A DNA stretch of 64,000 nt from Globisporangium splendens (GCA_006386115.1 VFIW01000034.1:186001-250000); one strand, 5' to 3'. Counted from the stretch's first letter, positions 10,791-24,414 are shown. Notes: a model not told the origin generated them from the letters alone. Program-made: numbers and translations.

Positions 10791-12951
10791 ATGACAAACC
10801 ATGCGGCGGCGCAGCCGTCGGTGCTGTACTCTGCCGGCTCGCGCGCGTATTCGCTCGCCTTGCGCTCCGTGCACGAGACCAAGGACCATGTGTGTATTGT
10901 TTGTCTTGTGGGCGACGTCCTATGCTTCTTCTCATGTGTTGTATGTGTCTTTATGCGCATTACACTGTTGCAGCTCCTCTTGATTTGCATCAGCCTGCTG
11001 GACGCGTTGGATCGGCTGCAGGAGCGGCTCCATTTGCCCACGGCGCTGGTCAGAGACATTAAGCGGCGGCTCGCGAAGCTCGTGGACTGCTCGCGGCCGC
11101 TGCCGTGGGCGACACGCGCGCAATGCGAGGCCGTGAGTAACGCGATCGCCGAGAGCGACATGTGGAACGTCGCCAAGCCCGACGAAGTGCAGGGTCTCGT
11201 GCACTGGCTGCTCGCAGGTATGCAGGTTGGCATGTATAACACAAGCGAATTTGTATATTGTGCTGACGAAAATTTTGTGTCACCAGTGATGACGTCAGTG
11301 AATCAGCTCGTGCGTGTGGGGACACGCAGCGTGTGTCGCGGCATCCTGATCGTGATTATGAGCTTGCCTGGTGTCTCGACGGCGTGTACACTGTTTTTCC
11401 GCATTGTACAGTTGGTCGAAGACACGCTCAAATGGGAGGCTGATGCTGACGATCGCGATGGCGCTGTCGTCATGGACGCGATGTCTGGGAATCGCAGACT
11501 GCGGTCCTTGTCGTCGTCAGCCAATTACATGGGAGATCCTAGCTGTAAGTATATTTGCGTCCTGCTGGACTCGTCTTGTGCTCTGCCAAGCAACCAAACA
11601 AGCGGACTGACATGGCTTGTGATGTTGGGAATCTTGCAGTGACGGCAGTAGTGCTGGAATACCGAGAGAAGGAGTGCATGGTGCCGATGAACATCAACCG
11701 GAGGATACAGCGCGTGATGCATTTCCAGATCCCACTGCGCTCGTTTGAAGCGACCGTGCGGCTTCCACCAGAACACCTTGCGGCCAACCAACGCCACCAC
11801 CAGAACACCAGCACCGACGTGACGACAACGAAAGACTCGGCATCGTACATTTCGTCAGCGTCGCCGCGTTCCATTCCCGTGTCGCCGATCGCGCGCAAGC
11901 GTGTACAATTAGCCTTTTCCAACTTCTCGGACGATGTATTATACCAAGCGAGAGATCGACTTCGACAAGAACGCGCAGCGACGTTAACTGGCGAGCGTGG
12001 CTTGGCGATCCCGCGCTTCAACGTCCATGATTGCAACGAAGAGATCTATTTATCCTGTGGCAAGCACTGTGCGACAAAGGTACAAGCAGACAGGGTTCAT
12101 TGGTGTGATTACCTTGAGGAGTCTTAACCGCGTTTCCTTTGTCTGGTTGTGTTTTTCAGGTTGCGTCGGGCATGTATCGAAGCGTGCGAGCGACGGTGTC
12201 GATCCCGAGGAATCGGTACATGTATTTTGAAATGACGCTCAAGCAGCAAAAGTCGCCGTTCCGAATGCCGGGTCCTTCGAATCGATTTCTGGAGACGTCA
12301 GCGCGAGGGAATGCGTCTGGATTTGGAAATCAGGCTGCAGGAGGCGAGCCAAGCGTTTGCATAGGACTGTCCACACGCAGCATGCCGTTAAATACACTCG
12401 TCGGAGCATCAAAGTACTCGGTATGCCACTCTTGCCATCTTTTTCCGCTGCTGATTGCCGTGCGTCACAAAATATTGACTCGTGTTCATGCTGTTCAGAT
12501 TGGGTTTTACTCCGTGGGCCATGTACTCATTGGCTCCGAGCGGCGCAGTTTTGTTTCAGTGGATCTCGGCTATGGTTATGACGCGACAGTTGGTGTCTTG
12601 GTGAAGGTCGTCGACAGAGCCGAGCTGGAACGAGAAGGCCGAATCAGCGCTGATGCTGGGGACGACTCTGCGCTGGTTGGTTGCAGTGCGTATGCGCTTG
12701 TTCGATTCAGCGTGGATGGCGTCGCACTGCGTGATGAAGCACACAACGTGATGGTGTTCTCCTTGCCATTTCCTTCCAACAGTGAGCTGTTTCCCACGTT
12801 GACGCTGCATTCCCAGGATGTGCAAGTGCTGAGTCGCTTGTCGGCGGCCGACATCGTGACATTGAACGTGAACGATTTTGAGCTCCCAGCTGGCAACACC
12901 GCTCCTGAAATCTGGTGTCTCGATGGTCTACAGCTGGGAATCCCTTGTTAG
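10791..12951 (+). CDS. SPRY-domain protein, seven exons
   Basis: Exons inferred at 10791-10889, 10974-11217, 11287-11351, 11412-11544, 11640-12079, 12160-12420 and 12499-12951. All have GT-AG borders and joining keeps one frame, giving 564 aa. The third intron (11352-11411) is the least certain. The N-terminal half is helical and unrecognised. The C-terminal half, from about VASGMYRSVRATVSI, is a SPRY/B30.2 fold: MYFEMTL, then SVCIGLSTRSMPLNTLVG, IGFYSVGHVLIG, VGVLVKV, VRFSVDGVAL and FPTLTLHSQDVQV. SPRY domains are protein-interaction modules in ubiquitin ligases, chromatin complexes and Ran-binding proteins. No RING, LisH or other catalytic domain is visible, so the partner and role are unknown. 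Confidence 0.75.
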
Positions 12952-13212
12952 CAGCGGCCTACGGATGCAAGTGCGCTGCATCGTCTTTATGTGATCCGCT
13001 GGTCTAGCTGTGTAAAATTACGGAGATAATGTTGAGTTGATAGATAAAACAATATAAAGTGTACTCGAAATCGTTCTTTCACTCACTCACCACTCCGCCC
13101 TCGTTGTGCTTCTTTCCCACGACGACGCGGACGATGTGTGTGTGGGTAGCGGCGGGATCGTTCCTCGACAACGTGGAGTATAAAATGAAAGTGTGATTTG
13201 CATTTTGGAGGG

Positions 13213-16200
13213 TTACAGATTGTACTTTCCATATTTGTCGCCGCCGAGACCAACTTGAAGCGTGGTTTCGTCCAATATCCGCTGCAACTCTCGTCGTGCA
13301 TCCACCACTGACGCCCGGGTAGGGCCTTCGATTGCCTGCATAACGAAAACACACACAAACAAAAGTCAACTCCACCTCGAGCAACTGATTAGAAACAATT
13401 AGGTTGGCTGCACGTACCAGATACAGCTTTCTCTCTCCCGGATTTGGCTTCCGACCTGCTGGAACATACGAGCCTCGTGCAATGACGGCTGCACCGGTGA
13501 GTTCGGCGACCGAGTCGCTCGCTTCTTTCTGTGTGACTTTCCAACGAGCTTGCTGAGGATAGTCGTTGATCTCGAGCTCTTCTTCAAAGTGGTTTTCGCT
13601 CGTGCCAGCAGCTGCATTCGCTTGAGTCTGCTTGTACTGCATATCCAAAATCTGGGCGATTTGCTGCGCCTTCTTAACAGCAGAGAGAGCTTCACTGTCG
13701 ATTGGCACCTTTGAGTTCGCAGTCGCTGGAGCCGCACTGGTAGCTGCTGAAGCACTACCGGTAGCAGCAGAATCTTTTGGACCAGCGTCATCTGTGTCGT
13801 CATCATCCCCAGCACCATCCTGAATATACAAAACAAAAGAAAAGGTGGTTAGTCTCACAGCGAGTGTGGTTGATCGAGGACGCAGATCAAGATGTAGATA
13901 CCTCCACAAAGATGCCTTGATCAATCTCATATTGACGCTTCTGGAGATCCATCGCGCGCTGAGCTTCGTTTCGTTCATTCTCGTCAAAAGTGTAACCTTT
14001 TCCTTTAAACCCACTGCCATGAAAGCGAGCTTCTCCACGCTCAACCTAATAGGCAAACACATTTTACCAATAAGCATCATCGGAACGCAACCATAGGTCA
14101 GCAAGCACTGCTCACTCACCTTCCCCTTAAACCCTTTAGCAAGCTGGGACAGCTCTGGCGGCACGGCTTGCTTCGCGGCTTCTAGTGCTTTCACCAAATC
14201 CACAGAGTATTCTTCCTCCTGCAAGACCAACAAGCGTTTCGTCAGTCCCACAGTGCATGCAAACACGCCAGAAAAAACACACCCATCAACGTACGTCTGG
14301 AGAAATAAATGTGTACGCGGTTCCCTTTCGTCCAGCTCGCCCTGTTCTTCCCACGCGATGCACATAATCTTCCAAGTGGTTTGGGCAATGGTAATTGATG
14401 ACAAGGACGAGATCCTTGACATCAAGACCACGACCAGCAACTGACGTTGCAACCATCAGAGTCCGAACTTTTCGCTTAAAATCGTCAATTGTGTAATCGC
14501 GATCGACTTGATCCTTGCCACCTAAAGCATGTGCAATCAACACACACAGAAACATGCAGTGTCAGAAACAACAGAATGAATAGAATAAAGCATACGTAAT
14601 GACAGCGCACCGTGAAGCGAGAGTGCAGGATAGCCAGCCTTCATCAGATCTTGGAAAACTTGATCGCATGCTTGCTGCGTGTTCACAAACACGAGAACGT
14701 TTCCCTTCTCATACCACAGACCCAAAAGCTGAAGCAGACGCATGAACTTGTCGTTTTCTTCACGGACTTCAACGTACTGGGTGATATCTCCAGACGCAGT
14801 GCTTCGTCCACCGACGGTAATCTCCACTGGTTTCTTCAACACTCGGCGAGCCAAAGTCTCAACTGCTCGAGGGAAAGTGGCCGAGAAGAGTAAAGTTTGT
14901 CGATCCGCGCGAATATTCATCATGATCTTCGTAATTTGCGGCTCAAACCCCATGTCAAACATTCGATCGGCTTCATCCAGCACAACATACGTCACTCGCT
15001 GCAACGAAACCATTTTACCAGCGCTCATTGTCAAAATGTCGATCATGCGTCCAGGAGTACAAATCACAATGTCAGAACCTCTCTTCAAATTTCCAATTTG
15101 CTCGGACACCGACGATCCGCCGTAGACTGCTGTCGCTCGCATGCCTAAACCCTTGGCAAACTTTTTCGCTTCCAAGTAAATCTGTTGCACGAGCTCTCGC
15201 GCTGGTGCCATGATAAGACCAATCGGACCTTCACCTTCTTGCAAAGGTGGCTGGTACAGGATATGACGAAACATTGGCAACAGGAAGGCCAGTGTTTTAC
15301 CCGAACCAGTCTTGGCGATGCCAATCACGTCACGACCCGACATAATCGCTGGCAGAGCTTGACGTTGAATCGCAAATGGCTCCGTGTACCCATGTTTTTG
15401 GATTAATTGGAGCATCCGCACGCTGAAGCCACACTGAGTCCACTTTCTCAATGGACGCGGACAGTTTTTGCCGCGGATTTTGATCTCATCTTCGTTTCGC
15501 ATAGCTTCAACTTCCGCCTCAGACATATCTTTGATTTCCTTTGGCACGACATAAAACTTCTTCTGGAAAGGGATGTACTCAATCTGTTGTCAAAGAGGCA
15601 AATTGGTGCAACAAACCAAGGTTGGTCAGCATAAGTCACAACAAACGACAACACAAAAATGCAACGTACCTGAGAATGATCCACCGCTTTGATCTCTTTC
15701 TTCTTCTGTGCTTCTTGCAGAATTTCGAGAGCCGAGCGCTGGTCAATATTTCCTGCTTCTTCGCCGATAATATCTTCTTCGAAACCTTGGTAAATTCGTC
15801 CAGTGTCCACTTTCTTTCCATCTTCCTGTTCCGATGCAGACTTATCAGTCGAGGTACCGTCGTCAGTACGTGGAGCTCCATTGCTGTCACTCGCTTCTTT
15901 CTCTCGCTGTTCCTTGATCGCTCGCATAAACTCTTGCAGTTCTCTTTCTTCGCGGGCCTCTTTTTCTTCTGCAGTTTCACTCAGCACATCAGGATCAGAC
16001 GCCGAGGGCTCATCATCGTTGGCGTCATCCGTCGCAGCTTCGGCATCGATCTGTGGCAGGAAGGTGCCGTAAATGTTGATCTTCGGCTTCGCTTCAATCT
16101 CATCCAGTGAGATAACATTCGACGCTGGATTCGCGATCGATTGCTGGATCGCAGCCTCGTCGACCAAGCCAGCCATGTAGGCATCCAGAGGATCCACTTC

Positions 16201-17370
16201 TTCCACGACCTTTTGGACGCGCTGACGCTGCATTTCTTCCTCTTCTTCTCGTTTCTGACGCTCTTCTGGGGTCTCCTTCTTCTCCTCTTCCTCTAAGCTC
16301 CACAGTGTAAGCTGCTTCGGAACCGCATCTTCTTCTGCAAGAAACTTTTGCGTCTCCTCCTCCTTTAGCTTCAATTGCTGCTCTCTCCACAACTTGAGCT
16401 TTTCACGGCGCTTCTGCTTCTCGTCCTCGGCGCTTAATGCTGGAGCCCTGCCTGCACCGTTGAGGGACGATTTCCGAAGTGGCGCTTTCAGTCCTGCCTT
16501 GAGTTTATCCGTCTTGAGTGCAATGCCACCAAACTTGAACTTTTGAAGTGTTCCTGTAGCAGGAGTACTACCCTTGGAAATCTTGTTGTTAGCTTTTTCG
16601 TCGCTAGAGAGCTTCCTCGCGCGACCACGGCTGCGACTTCGACTGCGACGACGCTTGCTGTCGCGGCTTCGACTGCGGCTGCGTGCACCCCGTTTCGTGT
16701 CTTTCTCCGGCGACTTGACCGAGCTACTGGCTTGAGTTTTAGCCTTATGATTCGCTGACGAGGCCGCGTTAGCCGACCCTATATCGGCAGCAACTGCAAT
16801 CGGAGGAACCAAAGCAGGAGCAGCTACAGCAGCAGGTGCTTCTTGGTCCTTGTGATCAACGATAGTGTCCTTCGCAGCGTCAGTAGCACTGCTATCCTTG
16901 ATCTTTGTCGATTCCAATGCGCTTGCTTTTTTCTTGCGTTCATCCCCAGATCTTGAGTCGGATCTGGATCGCGACGAATGGCGGCGGTGGCGGCTGCTCT
17001 TCTTCTTCTCTTTCTTGGAGCTGCTGCGATGTCGACTCGCCGAGCGGGAGCGCGACCGATGGCGCCGATCTTTCTTCGAGCTGCTGCTATAGCGCCGCTC
17101 GGACGCATCTCCGCGGCTCGAACGGCGTCCGCCACGGTCTCTCGATCGGGAGCGAGGGGATCGCGACCGCGAACGACGATCCGAGTCGTCACTGGAGACA
17201 GAGCGAGAGCGGCGACGGCGGCGCGATTTTTTGCGGTCGTCGCGGGAAGACGACGACGCGTGGTGCTTGCTGCGCGACGCACCGGGACTCGCGCTGCGGC
17301 TGCGACTGCGACTGCGGCGGCGCTTGCGGCTGCTGTTCTTCTCGCTCGAGCGCCGCGAGCTTCCCCCCAT
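13213..17370 (-). CDS. PRP5: Spliceosomal DEAD-box RNA helicase PRP5/DDX46
   Basis: Seven exons read on the minus strand: 17370-15670, 15583-14596, 14521-14295, 14218-14120, 14045-13902, 13819-13418 and 13335-13213. They join to one frame of 1,227 aa. Residues 1 to ~300 are an RS/SR-rich nuclear region, followed by an acidic and Lys/Glu-rich middle. The helicase core begins near residue 600: [10 protein letters not shown] (Q motif), AKTGSGKT (~657-664), PARELV, TPGR, DEAD (~770), SAT, then [13 protein letters not shown] and [11 protein letters not shown]. The C-terminal region ([13 protein letters not shown], then [10 protein letters not shown] at the end) is the hallmark extension of DDX46/PRP5. 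This ATPase remodels U2 snRNP and proofreads branch-site pairing during prespliceosome formation. The start is the ATG just before the SR region. The intron-rich structure is typical of this window. Confidence 0.93.
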
Positions 17371-18043
17371 CTTTCCTTGACACAAGTTTGTATGCGGATG
17401 AGTGAATACTGCGCTGAGGTTGCCTGAGTGGTGGAAGCGGCCGTTAAGGACCGTGGATAGTGGCGATAGACTGCTTCTTGAGGCCGATTGAAGGCGACAC
17501 GCGCACGCGGCAAATGCGCTTCTGCTGCGCCAACTCACTCCTGCAGATAGCAGCACCACACAGAACGCAAAAGGCGAAATGGTCGGATTGAAGGGCGTTA
17601 TTGCCGCGCTTGCAGCGATCGGATTGGATGAAATCAATAGTTAGCCAGTGATGATAGGCTGGAATTATTGGTAAAGAGAATAAAAAAGGAAGGTTTTGAG
17701 TGGGTGAAATTGGAAAAGCAACCACAGTCACTTTTGTGAAAAAGGAAATCAGTGACGTTTGGAAAATTGCTGGAAATGGACGCTTTGGAAAGTGCGAGAA
17801 GGGGAAAATGCCGCCAACTTCGCTCATGCCGTTGTTTGTGAGCTTACTGCGTAGGATTGAAGGTGTACATAGTATATTATGGTGATGGGACGTTTGGGTT
17901 GCGTGCCAACACAGCTAATTACACAAAATGGGGAGGTTTCTGAGCGAAGGGCACGCCTACCAACAATGTTGGAGTTCTCGATTCGCTTCTGGTAAAATTG
18001 TTGCATTGGCTGTTGCTGCTTTTGATGGTCGCAACAACGGCAT
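17371..18043. other. Intergenic region, PRP5 promoter side
   Basis: 672 bp between the start of PRP5 and the stop of the START-FYVE-FIST gene, both on the minus strand. No gene recognised. Confidence 0.5.
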
Positions 18044-21000
18044 TTAGTACAGATACTCTTTGCGTTTGCGCTTGGAGAAGATGATGGCGCCAAACATGAG
18101 CGAGTCGTAGTGCGGGAAATCGCTCGAGTTCGGGAGATGGCCGATCTCGCCAAACGTGGTCATGCCCATGAGGGACGCACCGCCCGACCAGTCCTTGTAA
18201 GCGCCGACCTACGAAATGGATGAGTCATGAGTCACAAAATAAGTATAACAGTTAGCAGATACACTGACATGCAGAGTGAAAGGCGGCAAGAGACCTACCA
18301 TTTCGGCCATGCTTTTGTGGCCAAGAAGTGCTTGAACGCCCGCAGAGAGGAACATCAAGCACCCGATCGTCTCATGGATGTAGAATTTGTTGCTTTCCAC
18401 TGCTTGTGTTCCCATCTAAAGCAAAAAAAGCAACGCACAGTGTCAGCGACGGCAAGCACAACGTTTTCACACAACCAATTTCAAGAAGTCAGATTCGTAC
18501 CTTGTTGATCGCAGTTTTGAGCGATTGCGCCGATGTTTCCATCAGCACGACGTTTGTGCCCGACGCGATGGAGCTCGTCGTGCTCAGCGACCCGTCCTCG
18601 TTGATCCCAGTGATGACTGCCGTCATGTTGATGAGCTTCGACCAGTCGCTCGACTGCATGGAGCACAGCGACGACGTCGACGTGACTTCGTGAGGGCGTT
18701 CTGTCTCCATCTGGTTCGTGACAAAGTCAATGGTTGTGCCCAGCGGATGCAAATTCCCCAATCGCGGGAACCCGATCGAGGACAAGTCCGATTGCGTCTT
18801 GTCCGAAACTACATCCAGCCACTGGAAAAGACACACACACACACATCGAGATACACTTTTTAGATTACCATTCATCGCATCATAGTAGAGAGTTGCCACA
18901 CAATTCGTACCTCTTGATACACCTCGGCCGCAGGTTTCGAGTCAATTTCGTAGATGGTCTTGTTGGACGCTTTCGTTACCGTGCCCATGCAGTACTCGCT
19001 GTTCGTGCCGACGGGACTGTACCCACTGAACCAGCTCACGTATGTCTCGACACTCGGGAAGCAGAGCGCAAACGCGACACCCATCTCAGTCCAGTCCCCA
19101 CGCCCGTCGCGAACGCTCTTGGTGTAATCGGAGCTGCTGCTGCTACTGATTTGGATCCATGAGACCGAGGATTCACCATCGCGATGCTTCGCTGCGTCTG
19201 AGGAGCATCCACCAATGATCGGACAGTGGATCGCTTCTCGAATGCCTTCAATCGCGTGCTCGACAAACAACGGACACGCATACACCGAGATGAACGCTGG
19301 TTTCTCGCCCGGGTCAATATCCGCTGAAACACGAGCATACGCGGTCTTCGCCGCAGCGAACGCCTTCTCACGCGCGTCACTTTGCGAATATTTGGCGTGT
19401 ACGACAGAGTAAATGCCGTGAGGATCATTCACACCCCACAATGTGATCAGTCCTTCGTCGTTGTGGCGGTTCACCGACACCCAAGCGTTTTCATCGCACA
19501 TGCCACGAGCAATAGTGCCACCAATATACGGGACACCAGGTGCCAACTGACGCAGCAAGTCGACGATGACATCCGCATCAAAACCTGTCGAAAACCCAAC
19601 GACCACGAAGTGCACGTCCCCACCAAGCTTCGTGAGGAGTTCCTGGAACGCGCCTGTCATAGCCAACACCTCGGTTTTGTTCGTCGCCCATGCAGACGCG
19701 GCATGGACATAACTGGAGTTCGGCACCACGAGTTGCTCCGTTGCGCTCGGTCGTGTATCGAACGAGTACAGCAGCCCATCGTTCGACGACAATGACCCGA
19801 CCACGTAATCTCGACCAGAAGGTAAACGAGCGCTGTCTCGTTGCCCGTTCGGATACCTCTGTTGTTCGTTCGCAATGTTGCGGTTGCTTCCGCCGCTGGT
19901 TCTGGTCACCGCCGTACTTCCTCCTCGTGCATTGCTGACATCGGATTGCGATTGGGATCTCCTCGTTCGCACTGTTGGATTGGACTTGCGGGTCTCCTGG
20001 TTGCTGTGGCGAGCGGGGACATTGTTGTTGCGTTTGCTGTCTGATGGTCGCTTGCCCATTCGCCGCAATTCCGACAGTCGTTCCTCCTCCTGGTTGTTAT
20101 TGTACCCTGGCATGCTTTCCTTCTGGGTTCCTCGTCGCTGACCATCACCGTCTTCTTTCTCCTCTTCATCATCTTCGATACTAAGTCGCCGATACTTTCG
20201 GGAAAGCTGCCCTTCGAGTTGATTTCGTTGGCCGCGCTCGCGGTCGCCATCGTCGAGGGCACCCGACAGGTCCTGCGAGTGCGACGGACTGAGCATGCGT
20301 TGATGGAATGGGTGCTCTGCCAACTGGCCCTGGCTATTGCTGCGCATCCACTCGGTCAGATCCTCCTGATTGTTCAGGTCGCGGCCGCTTTTCGAACGAT
20401 GGTTGGACACGACACACTTCGTACACACGCGGATACTCGGCTGGTGGCGTGACAGCACTTGCTTCCCGGACTCGTTGTGCGTAAAACTGATGGACGGCAC
20501 GCGAATCGTGCTGCTGCACTTCCAGCAGATCACTTCGCCACACGTTCGGCAGTGGTGGCGCCGCCGAAACACAGACGAGAATCGCCGCACGCAAATAAAA
20601 CAAAACTGGCGTTCACTATCCAAGCAACAAACACAAAGTATACAAAGTGAGACTCGCAGAACTGCAGATCGGCCCGTAAAGCATAGAAATGTTCATTTGT
20701 GTACTTGTCTTTCACCCAGGCCGACGTCTTCACGACCGAGATTTCTTGGGGCTCCGACGGATTTTCTAAAAGATCGCGAATCCCTTTGGCAAACTGCAAC
20801 ACCATTTCGATCGCGGGGTTACTTCGGAACAGCGTCACCATCGGCGGCGGCCGCTGGAACGCGATCTTGATGCGCACACCGTCGTCCGCATCCCCGCGCC
20901 GCTCGAATTTACAGATCAGCGCATCGAACTGGGATCGCTCGAGGTAGTTGCCCTGGATATGTGGCATGCCACCGACTTCGGCCAACGATTCCTGAAATAA

Positions 21001-21665
21001 ATAACACGACACGATCTCACCTGCCTGGGTCTCAATTCCAATGTACTGGTGCACAGTACAATTACAATGTTAGCCAGAAGCAAGAGAGGAAGACGACAGC
21101 AATTATAGATACAAAAACATACCTCCAAGACGTAGAAATCGGTCGATTTGCTGGCGAGGGACCCGGATTTGATGGCCCACCACTTGATCGATGCCTGCTT
21201 GTACACTTCGCGCGGGTCCTTCGGCGGGTTCGCGTTCGGGTACACGCCCGTGCCATTGAGGTCCTCGAGCACGTCGGCGTCGAGGAACATGTCGCCGAGC
21301 ACTTTGCGCAGAAAGAGCTTGAACTTCTCCGACGTCTTGAGGTCATAGAGCACCTTGAGCACATGGAGGAACGACACGTTGGCGTTCTCGACGATCGCTT
21401 TCCCGGATACAAACTCGGACCAGTCGGTGCTCGGCTTGAAGAGCTCGACGTCGTATTTCGTGTCGTGGAGCTTCCAGAGCACGTTGCTCGAGTCGCTGAG
21501 CAGCCCGAGACACGAGCGCGCGCGGTTCTCAGCGTACTTGTGCAGCCGGATCTTGCGCTCGTAGGACAGCGACGGTCCCTGTGCGGGCGTAAAGTAGCCC
21601 TCGTCGTGCGAGTTCTCGCTCGAGTCGGCATAGTCGAGCTGGGGCTCCGACGGCTGCAGCATCAT
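18044..21665 (-). CDS. START-FYVE-FIST fusion protein
   Basis: Six exons on the minus strand: 21665-21123, 21045-20705, 20615-18911, 18821-18501, 18415-18299 and 18208-18044. They join in frame to 1,063 aa. Residues 1 to ~290 resemble the START-like lipid-binding domain usual in oomycete START-FYVE proteins. Residues ~297-363 are a FYVE zinc finger (CFICVRRF, RRRHHCRTCGEVICWKC, VCTKC), which binds phosphatidylinositol 3-phosphate on endosomes. A Gln/Arg/Ser-rich linker follows. From about residue 600 there is a FIST_N domain (VVVGFSTGFDADV, YIGGTIARGMCDENAW, CPIIGGCSSDAA), then FIST_C to the end (SLMGMTTFGEIG, MFGAIIFSKRKR). FIST is a sensory domain best known in bacterial signal transduction. 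The combination suggests an endosome-associated lipid- and ligand-sensing protein (inference). Confidence 0.88.
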
Positions 21666-22745
21666 CGCGGTCTTCCTATACAGAGACGCTCTCCTTGCTT
21701 AACACGCGTTATGTGATGACGACGGGCAGGTCTGAGTGGCTGACGACGATGGCAGGAGCGTCCTCTATTGCGTTGTTGTGTGGTCTGGTGTTTCGTTTTT
21801 TCTCACGCGGTGGTTGACGTGGTGGCGATTCTCCGATTCGGAGGAAACCACAGAAAGAAATAACGAGAGAGAGCGGGGAGGCGTGCGACAGAGATGATGC
21901 TGATGATGATGGAAGACGGCGCGGTCACTGCGCGATGTGCTGCTGCTGCAAAATGGAAGGAAAAGCAACGGACCTTTATGGAGTTCCGTTAGATTTGGAT
22001 TAGGCGATGGCCGGCGTCCCATACACAGAGAGAGGCAAAGGAGCGCATACAGAGGCTTGCTTTCCTTCCTTTTTTCCCCACCATGGCGTTCCGTCGCTGT
22101 GCCGCGAACTTTACGCGGCTTTCCATTCGAGCCAACATCACCCAACCAAAACTACATACATAGATATGAGCGGATCAATTACAGAAAATGAGATTCAAGC
22201 ACAGACATCTTAAACTCGATAAAATAAATCCTATGCAGTCTTGAAATCGATTGATCTGTACTTGACAGATGTAAAGCTTGGGATGACAAATTTGGTAAAC
22301 TGTTCCACTCTGGCGTACTGTCGACGACCCAATAAAATCTTTCACAACCAACCGACAGCAACGGTTTCCGCCATCAACGGACATGGGTTCCCTCTCAGGG
22401 CTAGGGTCATTTTTCCTTCTCCCTCCCAGAAATGGGTTCATGGTACACCCACTGGCACCATGTACCTTAATTTACGGTCCACTGAATTGCTCACTTCATA
22501 CACCATTTTCAGCCAATCAGGAACCAGACAGGAACGGGTGCCATGCAGGTCGAGAGAAAGGACATTCCCGACACAGTCCAAACTGCAACGTGATGATTGG
22601 AATGGGGCAAATTACAATGCGCGCTTCCTGTCATTAGAGTTGCAGTGCGACGAAGAAGAGCGAGAATCCGCAGTCTCTCTGTGCGAAAGAAGCGCACTAC
22701 AATCTCGAAAGGAAGCAGCCGCGCGTTGAGGAAAAAGCGAAACTC
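21666..22745. promoter_or_regulatory. Divergent intergenic region (START-FYVE-FIST / F-box)
   Basis: 1.08 kb between the starts of two oppositely oriented genes, so it should contain both promoters. No further gene is recognised in it and no specific element is assigned. Confidence 0.4.
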
Positions 22746-24271
22746 ATGAGCGGAGTCAGCGCCGACGCGATCACCGAAGATGTGGTGCGTTTGTCTGCAC
22801 TCTTGGAGGCGACATGATGCTGTCCAGAAAGCGGATATGAGAGCGAGAATGCGGATGTCTGACGCTGTTGTTTTCGCTTGCGCATGCAGATGGAGTATGT
22901 GATTGGGTTTCTGTCGCCAGATGACCTCGTCGCTGCCATGTACGTACAAAAAGGCGTAGATTTAGCGTGCGTGCATGATGCTGATTCTGTACATGACGAC
23001 TGATGCGCTGGTATACTCTCTTTTTATGTACTTAGGCAAGTGAATGCGTATTGGCAGTCGATTGGGCGGAAGGATGTGATTTGGCGAAGGTACATTGTGT
23101 CGCGGTGGAAGGTGGAACGCCCCGAGCGGCTCAAGCGCTCGTACGGCACGGACGATTTCTACGAGCTCTACCAGTATCTCGACCGCAATCGGTATCTTCC
23201 ACGAGGCAAATACACGACCAAGGTATCCACGCTCGTGCGCGAAGAGCTATGTAAGCACGTAGGCTTTATTCGCTAACGAGCGATTGTTTGTTTTGTTTCA
23301 CTCGCTACAGCAACAAATCATTTGGGGAAAAAGCCGACAGGAAGGCGCCGACGCATGGATCACCGTCGCGCATCGTCCTGATTGCCGCGTGCTCACCCAT
23401 GGCGCGACTGCGTTCATTCAACTGCGTGTTGTGGTCCAAAATACCCGCGACCAACCGCTAACGATTGATTTGAGCGAAATCCGTGTGCGGATGAAGAACG
23501 GCTACATGGGCAAAGTCATGGGAATCGGACCAAGTGCTGCTGTCCGCCACGATACTCTCGCGCCGGCGCTTCTCGCTGTCAATGGACTCGACGTCGCAAA
23601 CACTGCGGAGACCCGGTCCGTACACTTGAACATGTTTGAGTTTGCAGTCGTGTCCATCAACGTGGAATGCCATGGATGTGAGTTCGAAGCAGAATTTCTG
23701 GAAGGGTAGGCATCTTTATTTTGGTTCATAACTCACCCTTATATCCACAGTCTGACGTGAATGTGTATGCTTTTGCTTAATAGATGCAGCGCCTTGTGGC
23801 TTCCCATTCGTCGAAACAGTCGATGCGCCGATCTGACGACCTGCCGCTGTGCGTTGATCCCAGACAGCTACCATCGTGGCAACATTCGTGTCCCGATCGT
23901 GGATGAATCGGTCATCTGGCGCCACTACACGTCTGTCTCGGGAAGGTTCATGGTGCGTCCTGCCTCAAATGAAAGCGCCGATCCTGTTATCAAATGCACG
24001 AGATGAATTCATTGTGATATTTCTTTCTATCTGTCTAGGTGCTGGACTGCCGGAACTCGTCGGAATTTCCCAATGCAAGCAACAGTTTATTTAAGTCCCC
24101 GACCAAGTCGATCCGCAAGACGAGCATCTCGTGAGCCCATCCACACCTTCTGTTTATCAACTGCAGCACGTATTATTTGGATATGTCACCTGATTTTTAT
24201 GGTTGGAGAGAATGTCATGCGAGCGAGATCTGCTAATAGGGATGTTTTTTTCTAGGCTAAACGTTGAATGA
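22746..24271 (+). CDS. F-box protein, multi-exon
   Basis: Exons inferred at 22746-22784, 22890-22939, 23036-23222, 23311-23705, 23784-23952, 24039-24130 and possibly 24256-24271. Joined frame 315 aa; if the last intron is not removed, a TGA at 24132-24134 ends it at 311 aa. The N-terminus is an F-box: FLSPDDLVAAM across the second intron, then VNAYWQSIGRKDVIWRRYIVSRW. F-box proteins recruit substrates to SCF ubiquitin ligases through Skp1. The middle (FIQLRVVVQNTRDQPLTIDL, VRMKNGYMGKVMGIGPSAAV) looks like a beta-sandwich that I cannot place. The end is Ser/Lys-rich (KSPTKSIRKTSIS). Substrate unknown. The donor at 23223 is weaker than the others and could be wrong. Confidence 0.65.
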
Positions 24272-24414
24272 AGTCTCACTTGAGCAATTTCCGCCCAACA
24301 GTCTTCTTTGGCGAAAAAACAGTCTCAAATCCAATCTTTCCAAGTGTCTTTTCGGGATAGACGTCGCTGTTTTTGCCCCCGTCCGTCACCATTGCTCAAG
24401 AATACAGGGAGGCC

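Noticed and set aside
15541..16110. 189-codon + frame opposite PRP5
   Set aside because: Antisense to a Lys/Glu-rich coding region, Phe/Leu/Ser-rich by base composition only.
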